Part shown: piece after piece, positions 42,474 through 56,900 of the stretch
How the letters are laid out: each line of letters begins with the position of its first letter
Position numbering within the stretch: position 1 is the first letter of the stretch
Assembly: GCA_945859605.1 (NCBI GenBank)
Contig: OX243817.1
Coordinates: 18,540,956 to 18,604,955 of the forward strand
Direction of reading: 5' to 3'
DNA: 64,000 bases
Origin: Lumbricus rubellus
Taxonomy: Eukaryota > Annelida > Clitellata > Crassiclitellata > Lumbricidae
The notes under the pieces: generated by a model
The model's input: only the letters and a program-made list of their open reading frames with translations
Database searches by the model: none
What the model was told of the DNA's origin: nothing
Program-made: the position numbers and the translations under genes

Positions 42474-44333
42474 TCAATTTCAATTGAAGACATAGGCTTA
42501 CCAGCTACAATGTGCTCCTCTTTCTCAGACAGTCTAGTCTGTCTTGTTTGGATAAAATACCAGAATAGCAGATCAGTTCTGTGCCTTCAACTGCCTTGAG
42601 ATGGGCTATATGGGTAAATGGAGAGTTGTGAGCAGAAATTTCAGTGTTCTAGTTGCAAAGTTAAGTTCACTAGAAAGCTTTTTAAATTAACAATTGATAC
42701 AATACGACTGCAATTTGATATCGCCCTTCTTATAAAGCTCAGAAGTGCCAGAGACTGCAATGTCCAGTTAGAAGTGTAGGTGTAATGATACATTTGCCTA
42801 AATGTTCTTGTGCTACTTTTCCAGAGGAGAGTAGATTAAGATTTATTTCATACACATCACAGTTAGTCTGTTAAACCACCAGTCAAAGATGCAAAGGTAT
42901 TTTTCAATTTTATCGCTACACTTCGTTTTTATTACACGCCTAAGGCAGATAAAATTTATCTATTGGTTATCTTTCTGACACTGAAGTTAACTAAAACATC
43001 TTTAATATCGATGAAAAGTTGTTACGTAGAGTGATGCATGTTTAAATTGAAGGTTTGCAGGTACTAAAGTGAACAGTTTAAGTATGCTGTGAAGAACAAG
43101 TATTTCATAATCAAAAATTAAAAACAGTCAAAACAACATAAAATTCCGAATCTGTCATTAATGACAGTATTTCATTTGTAATGACATTGTTTTGTAAAAC
43201 TGAAGCCCCAATCTCCACAATATCATTGTAAATGCTTGAAATCACAGATACTTGCAAAGCACAAAGACATTACATTTAGACCAGTATGCAACATTTTGCC
43301 ACTAACATTTTTGCTGCAAGCTGTTTGGCTGCCACAAGTGGTTCTGCTGCAACAATTATGGTCAAATTTACAGTCAATCAGAATTGCATCAAAAGAAATT
43401 TTTATAAATAATTGATAAACTTTAACTCAAATACATGTAGTAAACTTTGTATATTGTCAATGCCACAGTACACCATTTCTCTCTGGAAAGTTGCTTATAA
43501 ACTAGTAATTGTAACCTGAACTTCATATTACATCAATAGTTCTTAAGCCTGGCTAAATTTGGACTAGCAGTGCTGTATCAATTACAGATCAGCCAAGTCA
43601 AAATGACCCCTGGTCAAGGGCTAAGCCTTGAAAAGACAGAAAGTGTAGTTAAAGTGAGAAAAAAATAAATGGCCACTCATAAGCAACATCAAGACAGTGA
43701 TCAACTACACGTTTGGGTCTCAGCATATATTTATATTTAAAGTTTTGCTGCACATCAGAAAGTAGTCATATCTTTTTTGGTAACAAATCGTGAAAATGAA
43801 GAAACCATATTACAGTGTACATTGGAACTGGGAAACCACAAGAAAGCTGTCTATTTAAATATTAAATCATAGATAAATCTGCTGCTACCAGTATGATATT
43901 AGTGGATAATCTAATATATATGCACAATGCACATGTAATTTGTGGTACTGTACGTACTGCAGTACCTTTTTTTAGAATATTTCTGTTTCTTTGTCTAGAT
44001 TTAGATGTTTTGCAAAACATATACATGTATAACATTAGTACAAACTTCCAAAATCGAATAAACTCATAACACTCAATAATATGGCAGCTATTTGATCTAG
44101 TTGTGAATCATAGTGGCGAAATGATGGCATGAAAACGCGTCCCATTCATTAATAAGCAACATCAAAGCACAAAGCACCAGCTCAGACAAACACAAAAAGA
44201 CAAATGAGTAGCAGAATGATGCAGAAGAAGCAGCATACAATGCCGCTCCTTCAGAACACTTAAAACAAACGGCGCCAAATTATGCCAAAAAAAACTGCAG
44301 ACAAGAAGAGAAAGAGAAGATATTTGGAAAGCA
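42474..44333. other. Intergenic/3' flank of SUCO
   Basis: No gene recognised. This interval should contain the SUCO 3' UTR and poly(A) site on the minus strand; TTTATT (AATAAA on the minus strand) occurs near 42841 and 42930, but neither can be chosen by eye. Confidence 0.4.
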
Positions 44334-44867
44334 TCAGTCGGCAATGGGACGCCCCCTATTTACCAATTTCTTCACGTGAAATTTGCTATGGGTTTCGATC
44401 GCGCTCAGTATGAACATCTCGTTCTTTCGATTTTCCGCAAGTCCCGAACACTGCGTCAAACAGTTTTTCCGGTGATCAAGAAGTTCGTTGGAGAGATTAT
44501 TTGTTTCTTGAATTTCAGATCTGGCAAGCTTCAAAGTCGTCGTTGTCGTCGTTCCACAAGAAATCGGGGACAAAACAGACGACGAGGATCTGTCGTGTTG
44601 ACTTGACGACGTTCCAAAGATGTTCCACTTCCACGGTTTGTACGCTGATGAATCCCACGAAAGTCGCTTACAGTGAGATTGCAGACTTTTGTCCCTCTCT
44701 ACTACAAGATCATGACTTAACGTGTCCTTACATGAACTCGTACCAAATATGAGGCCTGCTGGCGAGTGATGGGGTAGACAGTCAAACGTTTCTGGTATGC
44801 CGTCGATAGATGGACTCAAGCTTCGAATGTGACTTAATTTCTTTTTCTTCCGTTTCTTCGAAAAGTC
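44334..44867 (-). CDS. SUCO: SUCO exon M (C terminus and stop)
   Basis: Encodes 177 residues from [20 protein letters not shown] to a TGA at 44336-44334. Basic and Ser-rich, consistent with the cytosolic tail of SUCO proteins. Confidence 0.9.
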   Translation of the reverse strand, partial: DFSKKRKKKKLSHIRSLSPSIDGIPETFDCLPHHSPAGLIFGTSSCKDTLSHDLVVERDKSLQSHCKRLSWDSSAYKPWKWNIFGTSSSQHDRSSSSVLSPISCGTTTTTTLKLARSEIQETNNLSNELLDHRKNCLTQCSGLAENRKNEMFILSAIETHSKFHVKKLVNRGRPIAD

Positions 44868-47836
44868 CTGAAAGCAGTTCAATGAAACAGTACTTTTCAG
44901 CACACAGGCAGCATTAGTATTCAAAATAAAGCTGAAAGCTTAATATTAAATGTTTAGTTTTTCTAGGTTTCAGTTTTCAGTTTCATATCAAGCACTTCGT
45001 TTGTCTTGCATAACCCAATTGCCATGTAAGCTTTTCATGATGTTAACTGAAGTGAAAATGAGGGGAAACTCCATAGTAAGAGACATCATTGAAGGAATAA
45101 TGGATGCAGAGAAAGACATGAGGAGAACAAGAATGATACTACTGGACTGAATGATGACAGAGGAAGGCTACAGAGGACTGAAGAGAGAGGTGCAGAACAG
45201 AGATGAGTGGCATTGTTGAACATACGAACCCGCATGAAGGCAGAGAATGAAAGAAGAAGAAAATGAAGTGAACTCTGAATGTAGTTTTAGAAATCTGAAC
45301 ACCATTGGCTGCCAAAGTTTGTCATGATGAACTCAGTGATTGATTTCAAAAGAGTTTTCAAGGCATATCTTCTAACTGACCTTGAAAACATCCTGTCACC
45401 TGAACCAATAAAACCTTGTATGATATCGAGAACGAATGGACTTATCCAACCCATGTCCAAGTTGAACTATGTATCAAACTTCTTTAAATCTATGATTGGA
45501 GGTAAAATGCCATCAACCTTTAATTGCAGCAAAAGGAGACAATCAATCTATATAAATAAAAATGAAACTTTGCAATAGTGCGGTCACGATCACGCCGAAA
45601 CTGACGCATCAATTGTTTTGAAAATTTACCAAAACCTTCCATTCCGATACCGCAAGGTCACGACATTTCTTTTCCCGACAAAAACCCAATCGTTTCCACA
45701 AAAAGTGAACTTTGCAATTTGTTCGCCCGCCATTTGCAATTTGAACGAAACGGCACGCTTCCAAAATTTCAGAATCGTCTTTACCCGAAACAAAGTGACT
45801 AAGCATTAATGAGTGCGCGTCCCCTGACGTCATAAGCGACTCGATAAATAATTACGTTACGGCCTTCAAAAATTCTTGGGCTCTATCCGCTGTCAGTAAA
45901 GGATGGTCTGAGGGACGAAACGAGCGGAGTCGGAGGTGGACGGAGAGGAGGGGAAGAGGGAGGGGGATGGGGAAGGGGAGGAGAAGGGGAGGGGGAGGGG
46001 AATGGGGAGAGGGAGTGGAGGGGAGGGGAGGGGAGGGGAGGGGAGGAGAGGGGAGGGGAGGGGAGGGGAGGAGAGGGGAGGGGGAGGCGGAGGGGAGGCG
46101 GAGGGGAGGTGGAGGGGATAATAGAGAGGGAGGGGGAGGGGCGGGGGAGGGGAAGGGGGAGGGGAGGGGGGTCTTTTCTGCCACAGCAACGCGTGGCTGG
46201 GTACAGCTAGTTTAACATAATTTAATAGTATAGACTTGTGCCTACATTGAAGGTTGCACATTACATGAATGCAGGCTCAAATACACTAAAAATTATCATA
46301 ATTTCTTTGGTGTCTTTGAGAGATATGCCAAGATCACGTTACTATTAGACAATTTTCTAAAGCTGCACTAAATTTTAGGGTTCATCCCCTTGTGTGGAGA
46401 GAACTTGTTAAAATGGGCTCTAGTGTAACATTAGTATTGGCAATACTATTTGTACCAGTTTTATTAGTAGTAGTATTAGTAGTAACATTAACAATACTAT
46501 TATACTGTTGATATCATTAATGATCCAGTTAGAATGTTAGGTCCTTAACTAGTAATTTAGCTTATTAAAAATCCAAAGTTGAACCAGAGTTTGAACAGAA
46601 CAATTGTAAAACTTTAATAATTACGCCGGTTACCTATTTCCTGAATGGAAGAGGACCTGTAACGTTATTCACACCATAAGAATGTTTGCTCGTTGCAGTT
46701 GCTCTAACCTAATCAACCTATGTTGCTTACATGTTTACTGTACTTTGAATGCTTAAACAAAACATACGCTGTACAAACTAACTGGAAATGATGTGACAAT
46801 AGATAAAATGACGATCAATTGTAAAATCGATTCAAGAATCTAATTTTCATGAAGTCGTGCTTATACCCAAGCACTCTGTTATTTATAAGCAATTATCGCA
46901 AGATGAATTTTGTGAAGCTTCAAGAACTTACGTGGCATGGTTGTCAAGTTGCCATTCACCTTTAACCCTTTAATGCTGAGATGGTAGTAAATGGTATGGG
47001 GAATCCTATACCATTCGGCATTAAAGGGTTAATGCCTGACCACTCAAATCTCGATGCATCACATGAAACTCACTGTCGATCCAAATAACCTCACAAGGAC
47101 ATGTTGTCCTGTTGTTGTTGGATTGTTTAACAACTCAACAATGAAAGTGTACAACACAGCGTGTAGTTAAAGTATTTAAACCCAGACTAGACATACTACC
47201 TCTAACAACAACTGATGAGCTTTTAAAAGTAATGCCAAACTACAATTGTATTTTATGTTAAGAACATCACTATGTTGAGAATGTCATTTACACATTAACA
47301 CCATGAATAATAATAATATAAAGAACGTTATTTACGGCAGCGATTATTATAACGTATTTAAAAAATTAGAATTAGCTTACATTAGCACCAGAGGACGACA
47401 AGACATTCAGAGCGGATGTCTTTGCTCCAGATAACGGTGGATGACTTTTCACTTCTTCCACGGCATTACCTTTCAAAACAATTTATCATCGCAAGGCATT
47501 CAAATCAATTGTCATTGCAATTCACATGAAAAAAAGACAAACTAAACTTCGGTAAAGTATAATTTTACTTTCCTGTAACTTATTACAGTACCAAAAACTT
47601 TATCAACAAGGTCACAACTGATTACGTTGATTAATTATTATTGTTTGACACTTTGTATTACTGGAATTAATAAATTTATTTGAAACTGATGATATTATAA
47701 CATATGTAGTCAAATTCTAACAAAAACCACATTATACCAGAACTGATGCTGGGATGAGATGCGCTATAAAGGAATGTCCACTGGTCCAGTGCATGTGAAG
47801 AGATAAAAGAGTTTCATCCATAACAACATATAGCTG

Positions 47837-47930
<94 letters not shown>

Positions 47931-50900
47931 TGGGCTGAAAGCTCGGTGTCCAATGCACATTTCATCACCATTTTCCATAGTCCCCGATCCTGTGCAGATA
48001 TAGTTACGCTGTCTTGATTGCACCAGTCCTTGATGTCATCTATCCACTCTCTGTTTGGTCTTCCTCTTCTCCCCTTGCCATCCATAATTCCAAGCATCAC
48101 ACTTTTTTTTATCTTTCTGTTGTTTGTTTGTATGTGCACTTGTTATAGCGCCCCTTCAAGCTCTCTCTACTCAGAGGCGCTCCCGATGCAGAGCGGACAC
48201 TGCATCAGAGTTTCACACCGAAGCGCTGAGCAATTGTGAGTGAAGGACTTGCCCAAGGTCCTTACGCGGCCAGGTGGATTCGAACCTCGGACCTTCCGGC
48301 TCCAAGGCAACGACGCCACCACTAGACCACCGCGCCCCACAAAATGGTTGTTGTCCATTCTACATATATTATGTCCGAATAGACTGAGTTTCCTCCTCAT
48401 AACTCTCTGCATTAAGTCTTCCTTCACATTTCACTTTCTACGAACTTCTTTATTGGTAACCTTCCCTGTCCAATTCAAGCATAATATTCTTCTACAGCAG
48501 TACATTTCATATACAGTACATACAGCTGTAGCCAACACAACCTACAATACAATACAACGCAAACTACAATAATACATACGAGAATTGCTGTCTTCATTTT
48601 CATGGTTCCACAGACCAACCGACTGGTCCCTCGATGGCTGAGAATCGGCCGACTTTCTCCTGAGAATTGCAGATCTGTTCGGCTGCTGAGGTAGGCTGGA
48701 TGCTGGCGGTGGCAGCTGTGAGCGCAGGGTCCTCGGCTGGTGATGACTCTCGACGGACGCAGGGGTGCTTCGTCGGTTCAGACAGAAGACGAGGATCCCG
48801 GAGAAGACGAGGACTTCGAGCAACATCAGACACAGATGTCGCTCGATCAACTGTCGAATTAAACACAAATGTCTCATCAGTCTAAATTCTATGTTTATTT
48901 ATACAGATCTATGGTTTTAGAAAAATCTACTTCATCGTTCATACATCACATATTTATTAAGACCCATTTTTAATATCCTTTGGTTGAAGGAGCTTTTCTT
49001 GTAATGACAAAGAGTGCCTTAGAAGTCAATACTAAATTTTTTTATTTTTTTTCTTCACGATGTTTGTTTTTTCAACAAATATTCCATACAGAACAAATTC
49101 TGTGTCAATTCTTATTTTTATTATGATTACTAATTAGCAGCGTCTACAGCAACAATGTTTGATGCACAGGTAGCATCAACCATTCCACTTGAATGGCTAC
49201 CTATAAACAGGGAAAATAGCATACACGGTCAAAGAAAGAGATTAACAAGATTCCTTTTCACTTTGCTATGATTAGTATAAGTCGAAATTGATTAGGAATG
49301 ATTTGTATGTCTATACCTGTCGATGCATTGATTCGATGCTGCGTTCGACAGAAGTGACAACAGTCGTCAGATTCTCGACGGTTGTTTCCAGACTCGCAAT
49401 GTGATCCTGCTGCTTCACATCCTGACAAATCAATCAATTGACAAATCAATCAATTGACAAATCAATCAATTGAAAAATAAATCAATTGAAAAATAAATCA
49501 ATTGAAAAATAAATCAATTGAAAAATTAATCAATTGAAAAATCAATCAATCGAAAAATCAATCAATTGAAAAATCAATCAATCGAAAAATCAATCAATTG
49601 AAAGTGACAAATTCAAACCAAAAACAGAGAATTTATAATAATCCAGAAGCCTTGTGTATTCAATAAATGACAAATTTATAAGTCTCCATCACATCTTCCC
49701 AAATGCTTTTCAAGGAGAAGATGCTATTCTAATCATTCTCTGAAAGTCACGGAACCCCTGAATAAATTCTTATTTCTTCATTCATCCATATCAGGAAGTT
49801 GTATAGCACCTATTCAAGGGCACTACTCACAGGCTCTCGTGAAAAATTGACCCAGCACCAGCTTGATGTGTACACACTGGAGCGCTACCTATATCATGAT
49901 CCCTGGGAAAGCATAGAAAATATCAAGAAAGAAATTCCAGAATTACTAAGGATAAAGGATGATTAGGAGAATCATACACATGAAATCCAATGGAAAGCAT
50001 GCCTATATCTAACAATGTCACGATAATTGAGTTAGTCAAATGCACTAACTCTTTCTTCTGCTGTTTTTGCCATGTTGCTGAGTTTCATGATCGTTTTATT
50101 GAGTGACGAATGCATGTCCTCCATCTGCCGTTTGTATCGCTGGCTCAGTTCCTCAAGATAGCTAACAAAATCAAACAAATTTCAAATCAGAGAGAGATAG
50201 CAAGACTTTGTTAAAACCAGTTCCACACAATTTTGCCGAGTTTTGTGCGTGTGGGCTAAATTTTCCACCTCTTTCAGCATCCTATGCTAACAAAAATGAA
50301 CACATTATTCTCAAATAACTCTATATCATCTGGGCTACAAGGCGCACCTGTGGGAGGTAGAATTTGCTATCAGTCGTTTTCATAATTTCATACAGATGGA
50401 TAGTAAACAATCAATGAGCTGATAATTGTCAGCATACTGGTGACATTGCCATCTCAAGAGCAGTTATGAGCATGTTCAAATCAGTCAAGTAGAGCATAAC
50501 ATTAAATAGAGAGGCCCAAGAAGTGAGCACTGTGGTACACCAAAGTCTGGCTGTTATGAATAGAGTAGAGTGCAAAAGGTTTACCATACGATGATGATGA
50601 TGATGATGGTGAATATGATCAAGTTATCTTAATATCAGCACCGTTGAACTCTATTTATATGTTGGGTAAAGACACCTGCACTCATAGTCATATCATTACA
50701 ATCACCACCAGTATGATTTTTTTTATCATACCCTCATCATAGATTTAAATGCATTGATAATTGCATTATCAATTCAGACGCGTTCTTGATCTTACCGATT
50801 TGTTAGATTCAGGTTCACTTCAAGCAGTTTGATTCTGTTCTTCAGTTTGATAAACGCTGATTCCTTTCCTCGCGACGACAACTTCTGATAAGTTATCTCG

Positions 50901-53900
50901 TCCATCGGCACTCCGTCCAACTCGTAGTCCTTGGCCACTTCTATCTTCGACGAAGCTTCGGCATAGATAACTCGCAGGTTTGACCCCTGGCCACTCGACG
51001 GATCGTCCTTCTCGTTTTGTGGTGGCTTTACAGTCGTCTGATTCGCAGGTTTTTGTGCCGCTGCTTTGTTCTGGCTTTGCGCAGTCGTCTGCGGCTGTTC
51101 CTGGCTTGGGCTTTGATGACCTGAATGACCATTCACTACTTGATCATGAGTCTCCTGCGGATCTTGGACTGGTTGACTATCATGACCTGGGACTTGGCCA
51201 TCCGCCTCGTGATGCCCTAGCATGTCAACAATAGCTTCTCCTTCCGGTAAAGTAGTAGTCTCCGAACATGATCCACTGGCTTTGTCGGCAGCGTGGTACT
51301 CTTTTGAAGCGGATTCAGGAATGCTTCCGGCCGGTGATGTTACAATCTGCTCCTGGACGGTTCCTGAATTGCTGGCATCAGTAATGCTTGAAGGGTCTGC
51401 ACCAGCATCGGCTTTTTCCGTATCATCTCTTTGGATGTCGTCTTTCGATAACACTATCGTAGATTCTAACGTTGCCAATATTGTTCCTTTATCAGTCCCA
51501 AGTGTCTCCTCTTTGCCCAACAATACTGCTTCTTTCGTTTCCAATACAACTGTCGTCCCCATCGAACCATCAGTGCCGCTCTCTTGGTGCCTCGATTCAT
51601 CACCCTCAGGTTCTGGCACCCAAGTCATGTTGAGCTGTCCAGTGACAACTGACCCTTCCTCCTCCTCTGCAGGTTTTGGTTCCGGTGGACGAATGTTACG
51701 CCAGGCGTTCATGCATGACTGTGGGTCAACGTAGGACATGAGTCGGTAGTAACCGCACGGGGTGTCATGGTCGAATAAACACGTATCGTTTTTGCCGTCA
51801 TCGCAGAACTGGCAGCTGTTGACGATCTCTTGTAGCGATGTTCGAGGTGTCTCGATTAGAGTGATCATAAACTGTTTGTTTACAGAGGCATCGTCATCAT
51901 CATCGGATGAGTTTTCTTCACCACCTTAATAAAGACAACAGTATATTCAACACAGTGAAACATCTTCCATGTGTCTTCATCAACTACAAACCTTAAAATT
52001 ATGAGATTGTTTTGTAGTTCAATCACTATCACAATACATCTGCAAACCATTGAACAATGCTCATCTCGTTTGATTGAAAAATAGCAGAGACACAAATCAT
52101 CAATTTCAGAAGGAACAATGGAATTTCAACGAAATAGCCATGAACGACCAAAACACTACTCAAGAAACTTCACTTAATGAAAACTTGAGAAGCGGCTGGT
52201 TGTATGCAAAAATTGTGCGTCGCTGGCCTAAATGCAAAGTTCCTATCAAAATATATACGACATCCTAATAAACAACATAGTACAGTGAGCACATTATTTA
52301 TTAGACAAAACAAAGAGACCAGTCAAAGTAGTTTTGATACCCTGATGCAGATCAGTGGCCGTTACAAGTGCATCAGGTACCGAAGGCTGGAATGGTTCTG
52401 CCTCTCCTGCAATGCTATTTTCTCGGTCCTCAGCAACATTTGCATTGCCAGAACTAAGCAAAAGAAAACAACATGCACGATAGTCAATCATACAACAGAG
52501 ATCTGAGCTGAACAGCTGTCTGCAAATACAAAGCCTTGCCACGTCTCTTTCGATTACCAGAACAAAATAATTATCACCGAGTCAGATGGTTAATACAACA
52601 ATTCCTCTGTGATTAGCATCACAAAATAAGTTACAAATTTACATTACAAGTGTCTGGGTACTGTTGTCAGTACTTAGCAAAACTGTATGAAAGACAGGCA
52701 TCAATCCTAGTTTTAAAATCTATTATGAACTCTGTAAAAATTACACATATGTATATATATATAATTTATATATATATATAGATAAATATATATAAATATA
52801 ATTTGGAGGGAGAAATCCACGTACGCTGTATTCTGAGTGACTCTTCAATTACAGTTTTGGGCTGCATTAAGGCAAGTTGCTGGGATCCAGTAATTTGGTC
52901 TTAATTTGGTCACCACTAACTACATTCAACATATGAAAGTTTTAACTGTACAGGCATGCACAAAAAGAGAATCGTAAGCTCAGAGGTTAAATTAAGATCG
53001 TACGTCGCTTCTGGTGTGCAAGGCTCCAGTGTTTTCTTGCCATCTCCAGTCGAGTTGATTGATGAGTCATCACTAGACGCTAAAGACGCAGAGTCATCGT
53101 CTCTCTGTGTTGTATCAACTGAAGGATTGAGAACGGTCTTGACTAGGCTGAGGACAGTGTCTATAGATAAAAAGCACTGTCAGAATTGAAGCACAGTGCA
53201 CAATTTTCACTTAGCAATCAAAATCTGTTTTTTAATCTTATAATGATTCAAAATTGCATCACTCTTGCACATACACTCATACAGCCAGGTGTTACGAGTA
53301 ATAGTAAAGTCATGCAGAGTGCTGAATTCATGTGCAGTCTTAGCTGATTCTGGTGGAAAGATGATGACTGCAGAATTCTTTGTGCCTGCAGCAGCAGCAG
53401 CAGCAGCCAAAGATGGGGATGCCAGCGTTGACGCACAGCTAACCTCTAGGCAATGATCGAGAGATGATAACAAAACAATAAAGACTACAGTCCAGATGAT
53501 TATCAAGGTTCAAAATCAAACTCTCTGCAATTATTACTATTGCCCTGCTATTCTAGAAGATTTTAAGAATGCTAATTCATGTGTATAGAATTAAAAACTG
53601 GACACATTAGATGCATCAATAAAATTCAATTATAACCAGGTTAAATCAGCGCAATAGTCAGAAAACCTCTCAGCATAAACTAAGCAAATAAGGGGCTACT
53701 CATAATAAGTAACAGTCATTCAACAAATTTATCGATCACTGCATGGGAATTACCTGTTGCGCTAGCGAAAAGATTGGTGGGATTATCCTCGGAAAAACTG
53801 TCGGTTACGTTTTCCTCGTCCAAGAGATCAGGATTTTCATTCTCGCTGTCGTCAGTGTCATCGTCTTCATCCACAGTAGTCCCAAAAACTCTACAAAACA

Positions 53901-56900
53901 TATATCGAAAAAGATGTTATTCGCAACAGAACTTTGAATATGGAATCATTGAAAATACTCAAATGCAGCACAATGAGTCAAGAGATCCTTTATTCCATGT
54001 CGATGTTTGTTTGTTTGTATGTGCACTTGTTATAGCGCCCCTTCAAGCTCTCTCTACTCAGAGGCGCTCCCGATGCAGAGCGGACACTGCATCGGAGTTT
54101 CACGCCGAAGCGCTGAGCAATTGCGAGTGAAGGACTTGCCCAAGGTCCTTACGCGGCGAGGTGGATTCGAACCCCGAACCTTCCGGCTTCAAGGCAACGA
54201 CGCCACCACTAGACCACCGCGCCCCACATAGTTGTAAAGTACTAGAACAACACTTTCCATAAATCAATCCTAGTTCTTTCTCTGTTCAGAAAACATAGAT
54301 TAAAGTCTATTCTGTGTGAACTACTATTACTACTAATCCTTTATTACTATTACTACTAAATCCTTTATTACTATTACTGCTATCCCTTTATTACTATTAC
54401 TAATATTCCTTTATTACTATTACTACTAAATCCTTTATTACTATTACTACTATTCCTTTATTACTATTACTACTAATCCTTTATTACTATTACTACTATT
54501 CCTTTATTACTATTACTACTATTCCTTTATTACTATTACTAATATTCCTTTATTACTATTACTACTAATTCCTTTATTACTATTACTACTAATCCTTTAT
54601 TACTATTACTACTATTCCTTTATTACTATTACTACTAATCCTTTATTACTATTACTACTATTCCTTTATTACTATTACTACTATTCCTTTATTACTATTA
54701 CTACTATTCCTTTATTACTATTACTACTATTCCTTTATTACTATTACTACTAAATCCTTTATTACTATTACTGCTATCCCTATATTGAAGACTCGTTGAC
54801 ACAAACGCAGCAAGGTACAAAAGCTGCAGTTTAGAGTTCGTATAATAAAAAATAATCGTCAATAAAGAGGCTGAGGAGTTAATTAAGGATTAAGGTCCGT
54901 ATAATATTAATCACAGAAATACAAAAAACTTGTTCGGCTAAGTACACCCTAAAACACATGCGGGATTGAATTTCTATCGTTCTTATTATAATTTTTATTA
55001 TTGAACACGGAAGCTCCCTGTTGTGTCAGAAACGTTGATTAGTTTTTCCTGGAAACTGCACGACTTTAAACATGTTTCTCATTTACGTTAGATTATGTTA
55101 TTCATGATGAAAGCCTGATAAAAAAACCGATGCTTTTACCTGAGGATGCTGAGTGGACAGTAGTGCTCCTGTCCATAGTGTGACAGCATTTCAATCTTAA
55201 TGTACTTTGCGAAGATGAGAGCGTCCTCAACCTGGAATGTCTGGATATTTCGTTCATCTCTCGCATGAAATCGCCCAAGTCCCTTCCAATCCTTGCTTGG
55301 AAACCTAGACATACACGCATACATACACGCATACACATGTCATACAGTGTAAAACATTTAAACTATCGCACTTCTATAATGCAGTCCCGATTAACATTTG
55401 TGATTTCTGCACTACTGTGCATGCCTGTTCAGCATAACTGCATTTTGCCAGCACTTCAAGACTAACCTTTCTTGAGTCATCGGTACTTTGGTGAACATAT
55501 CAATTAGCATGCATCCCAAGATGTAGGTAGCAAATTATTCAAACCCTTCTAATAGCTTTATTTTCAGCAAAATTTAAACTATCACTTATGTATTGAAGTT
55601 ATGTATGTCTTGAGCAGTTTAAAATTAAATACTGCATTAATACATGCCACGCCGCCATCTAGTAATCTAGCATAGCATGTCTATATTTGAATTTCCTTAG
55701 CAGCAACTGCCAAAGCAGAAGAAACTGCAATGATTAAACTAATTCCATGGGAAAGTTTTAGATAACTGAAGTAACAGACATCTCGTAAATCATATAATTT
55801 TCATTTGCAGGAAGCACTTCTGCACAAGCATGATGAGAAAAGTCGTTTTAAGGCTCACCTATCGCTCACGTGGACATCAAAACTTTGAGGAAGAGAGGAG
55901 AAGAGTTCGAGATTTCCTATGTCGATTGCTTGAACTTGAACGGATTCACAGAGCTCCACTGTAAAACTAACAGAAAACAAAGCATTTTAATAAGACAGGT
56001 TGCTGTGGCTTCCAATTTTGGACCCTACATAGATTTAACCAAATATTAGTGCAGCTAGAGCGGCACAAACAGTACTAAAAAATAACTAGCTTGACGAAAA
56101 AGTGTTGGTATGTTATAATGCACAGGATGCAGTTATTCAATGCAACTTGGTCTATTGTTTGTATGCGCTCGAAGACACTAGACATACAACCCTTATGAAG
56201 AAATTTTCAGCAGTATGTACATATAACTAATGGATCCAAAAAAATTAAATTTAAGGTAGTTTAAAAATGCTGAGATTGAACAGTCAAGCAAAAAACATGT
56301 ACAGCAAAACATCATTATACCAAACCTAAAGAAACTCAAAATACTGAAGTTTTGCTGTACGTACAATTGAAGACTATTCTACTATATCACAGGAAGGCTC
56401 ACCACATGACAAGGAGCTATGGGCTTGAGTTGAAGTGTGGAAGTGCAGTACCTGCATAGTCCAGGAGTAGCTGACATGGCTGAATACAAAGCTCACTAGT
56501 CTACCCATTGAACTGGGTATAAGGTGAAGCATATCCCAGCTTAAGACTCTTGCATACATGAAGTACACAAAAAGATATACACAGTTGCACACATTGAATA
56601 GTCATGATCAAACATAAGATGACTGAACTGCATTAGTGGTACATACACTTTTTTCACTTTACACGGGTTGATCATGTATTGGTCTTTATTTTCAATCAGC
56701 ATGAACGACGGATTCTGCGCTTCTTGGTTGGCGCCGACGATCTTGGCTCCACAAGTGACCGACGCATAATTGATTCGCTTCTTGCTGCCCTTGATCTTCA
56801 CCGGCGGAAGAGCGCTCTGTCCGGTCTGCTCAGCTGCAAACATAAAAAAGAATCACTATAAATATTCTTTTATTTAATACTAGCTGTACCCGGCCACGCG

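Larger units (their letters stand above)
47838..48480 (-). mobile_element. LINE 3' fragment split by a SINE, SUCO intron K-L
   Basis: Minus-strand translation gives [19 protein letters not shown] (48341-48440), then, beyond a [24 protein letters not shown] and [18 protein letters not shown] (to about 47935). These are the RT C-terminal motifs (FGHICRMD, GKRGRGRP--WIDD). The tail is (ATG)30. Confidence 0.8.

Noticed and set aside
45852..46261. Pro/Ser-rich and Gly/Arg-rich ORFs
   Set aside because: Composition artefacts of the G-rich core of a Helitron-like element.
47764..48023. Poly-Asp and poly-Met ORFs
   Set aside because: Reading frames of the (CAT)30 microsatellite joined to a LINE remnant.
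48120..48340. tRNA gene-like sequence with boxes A and B
   Set aside because: It is the head of a SINE found six times in the window, joined to a LINE-like tail; it is not an independent tRNA gene.
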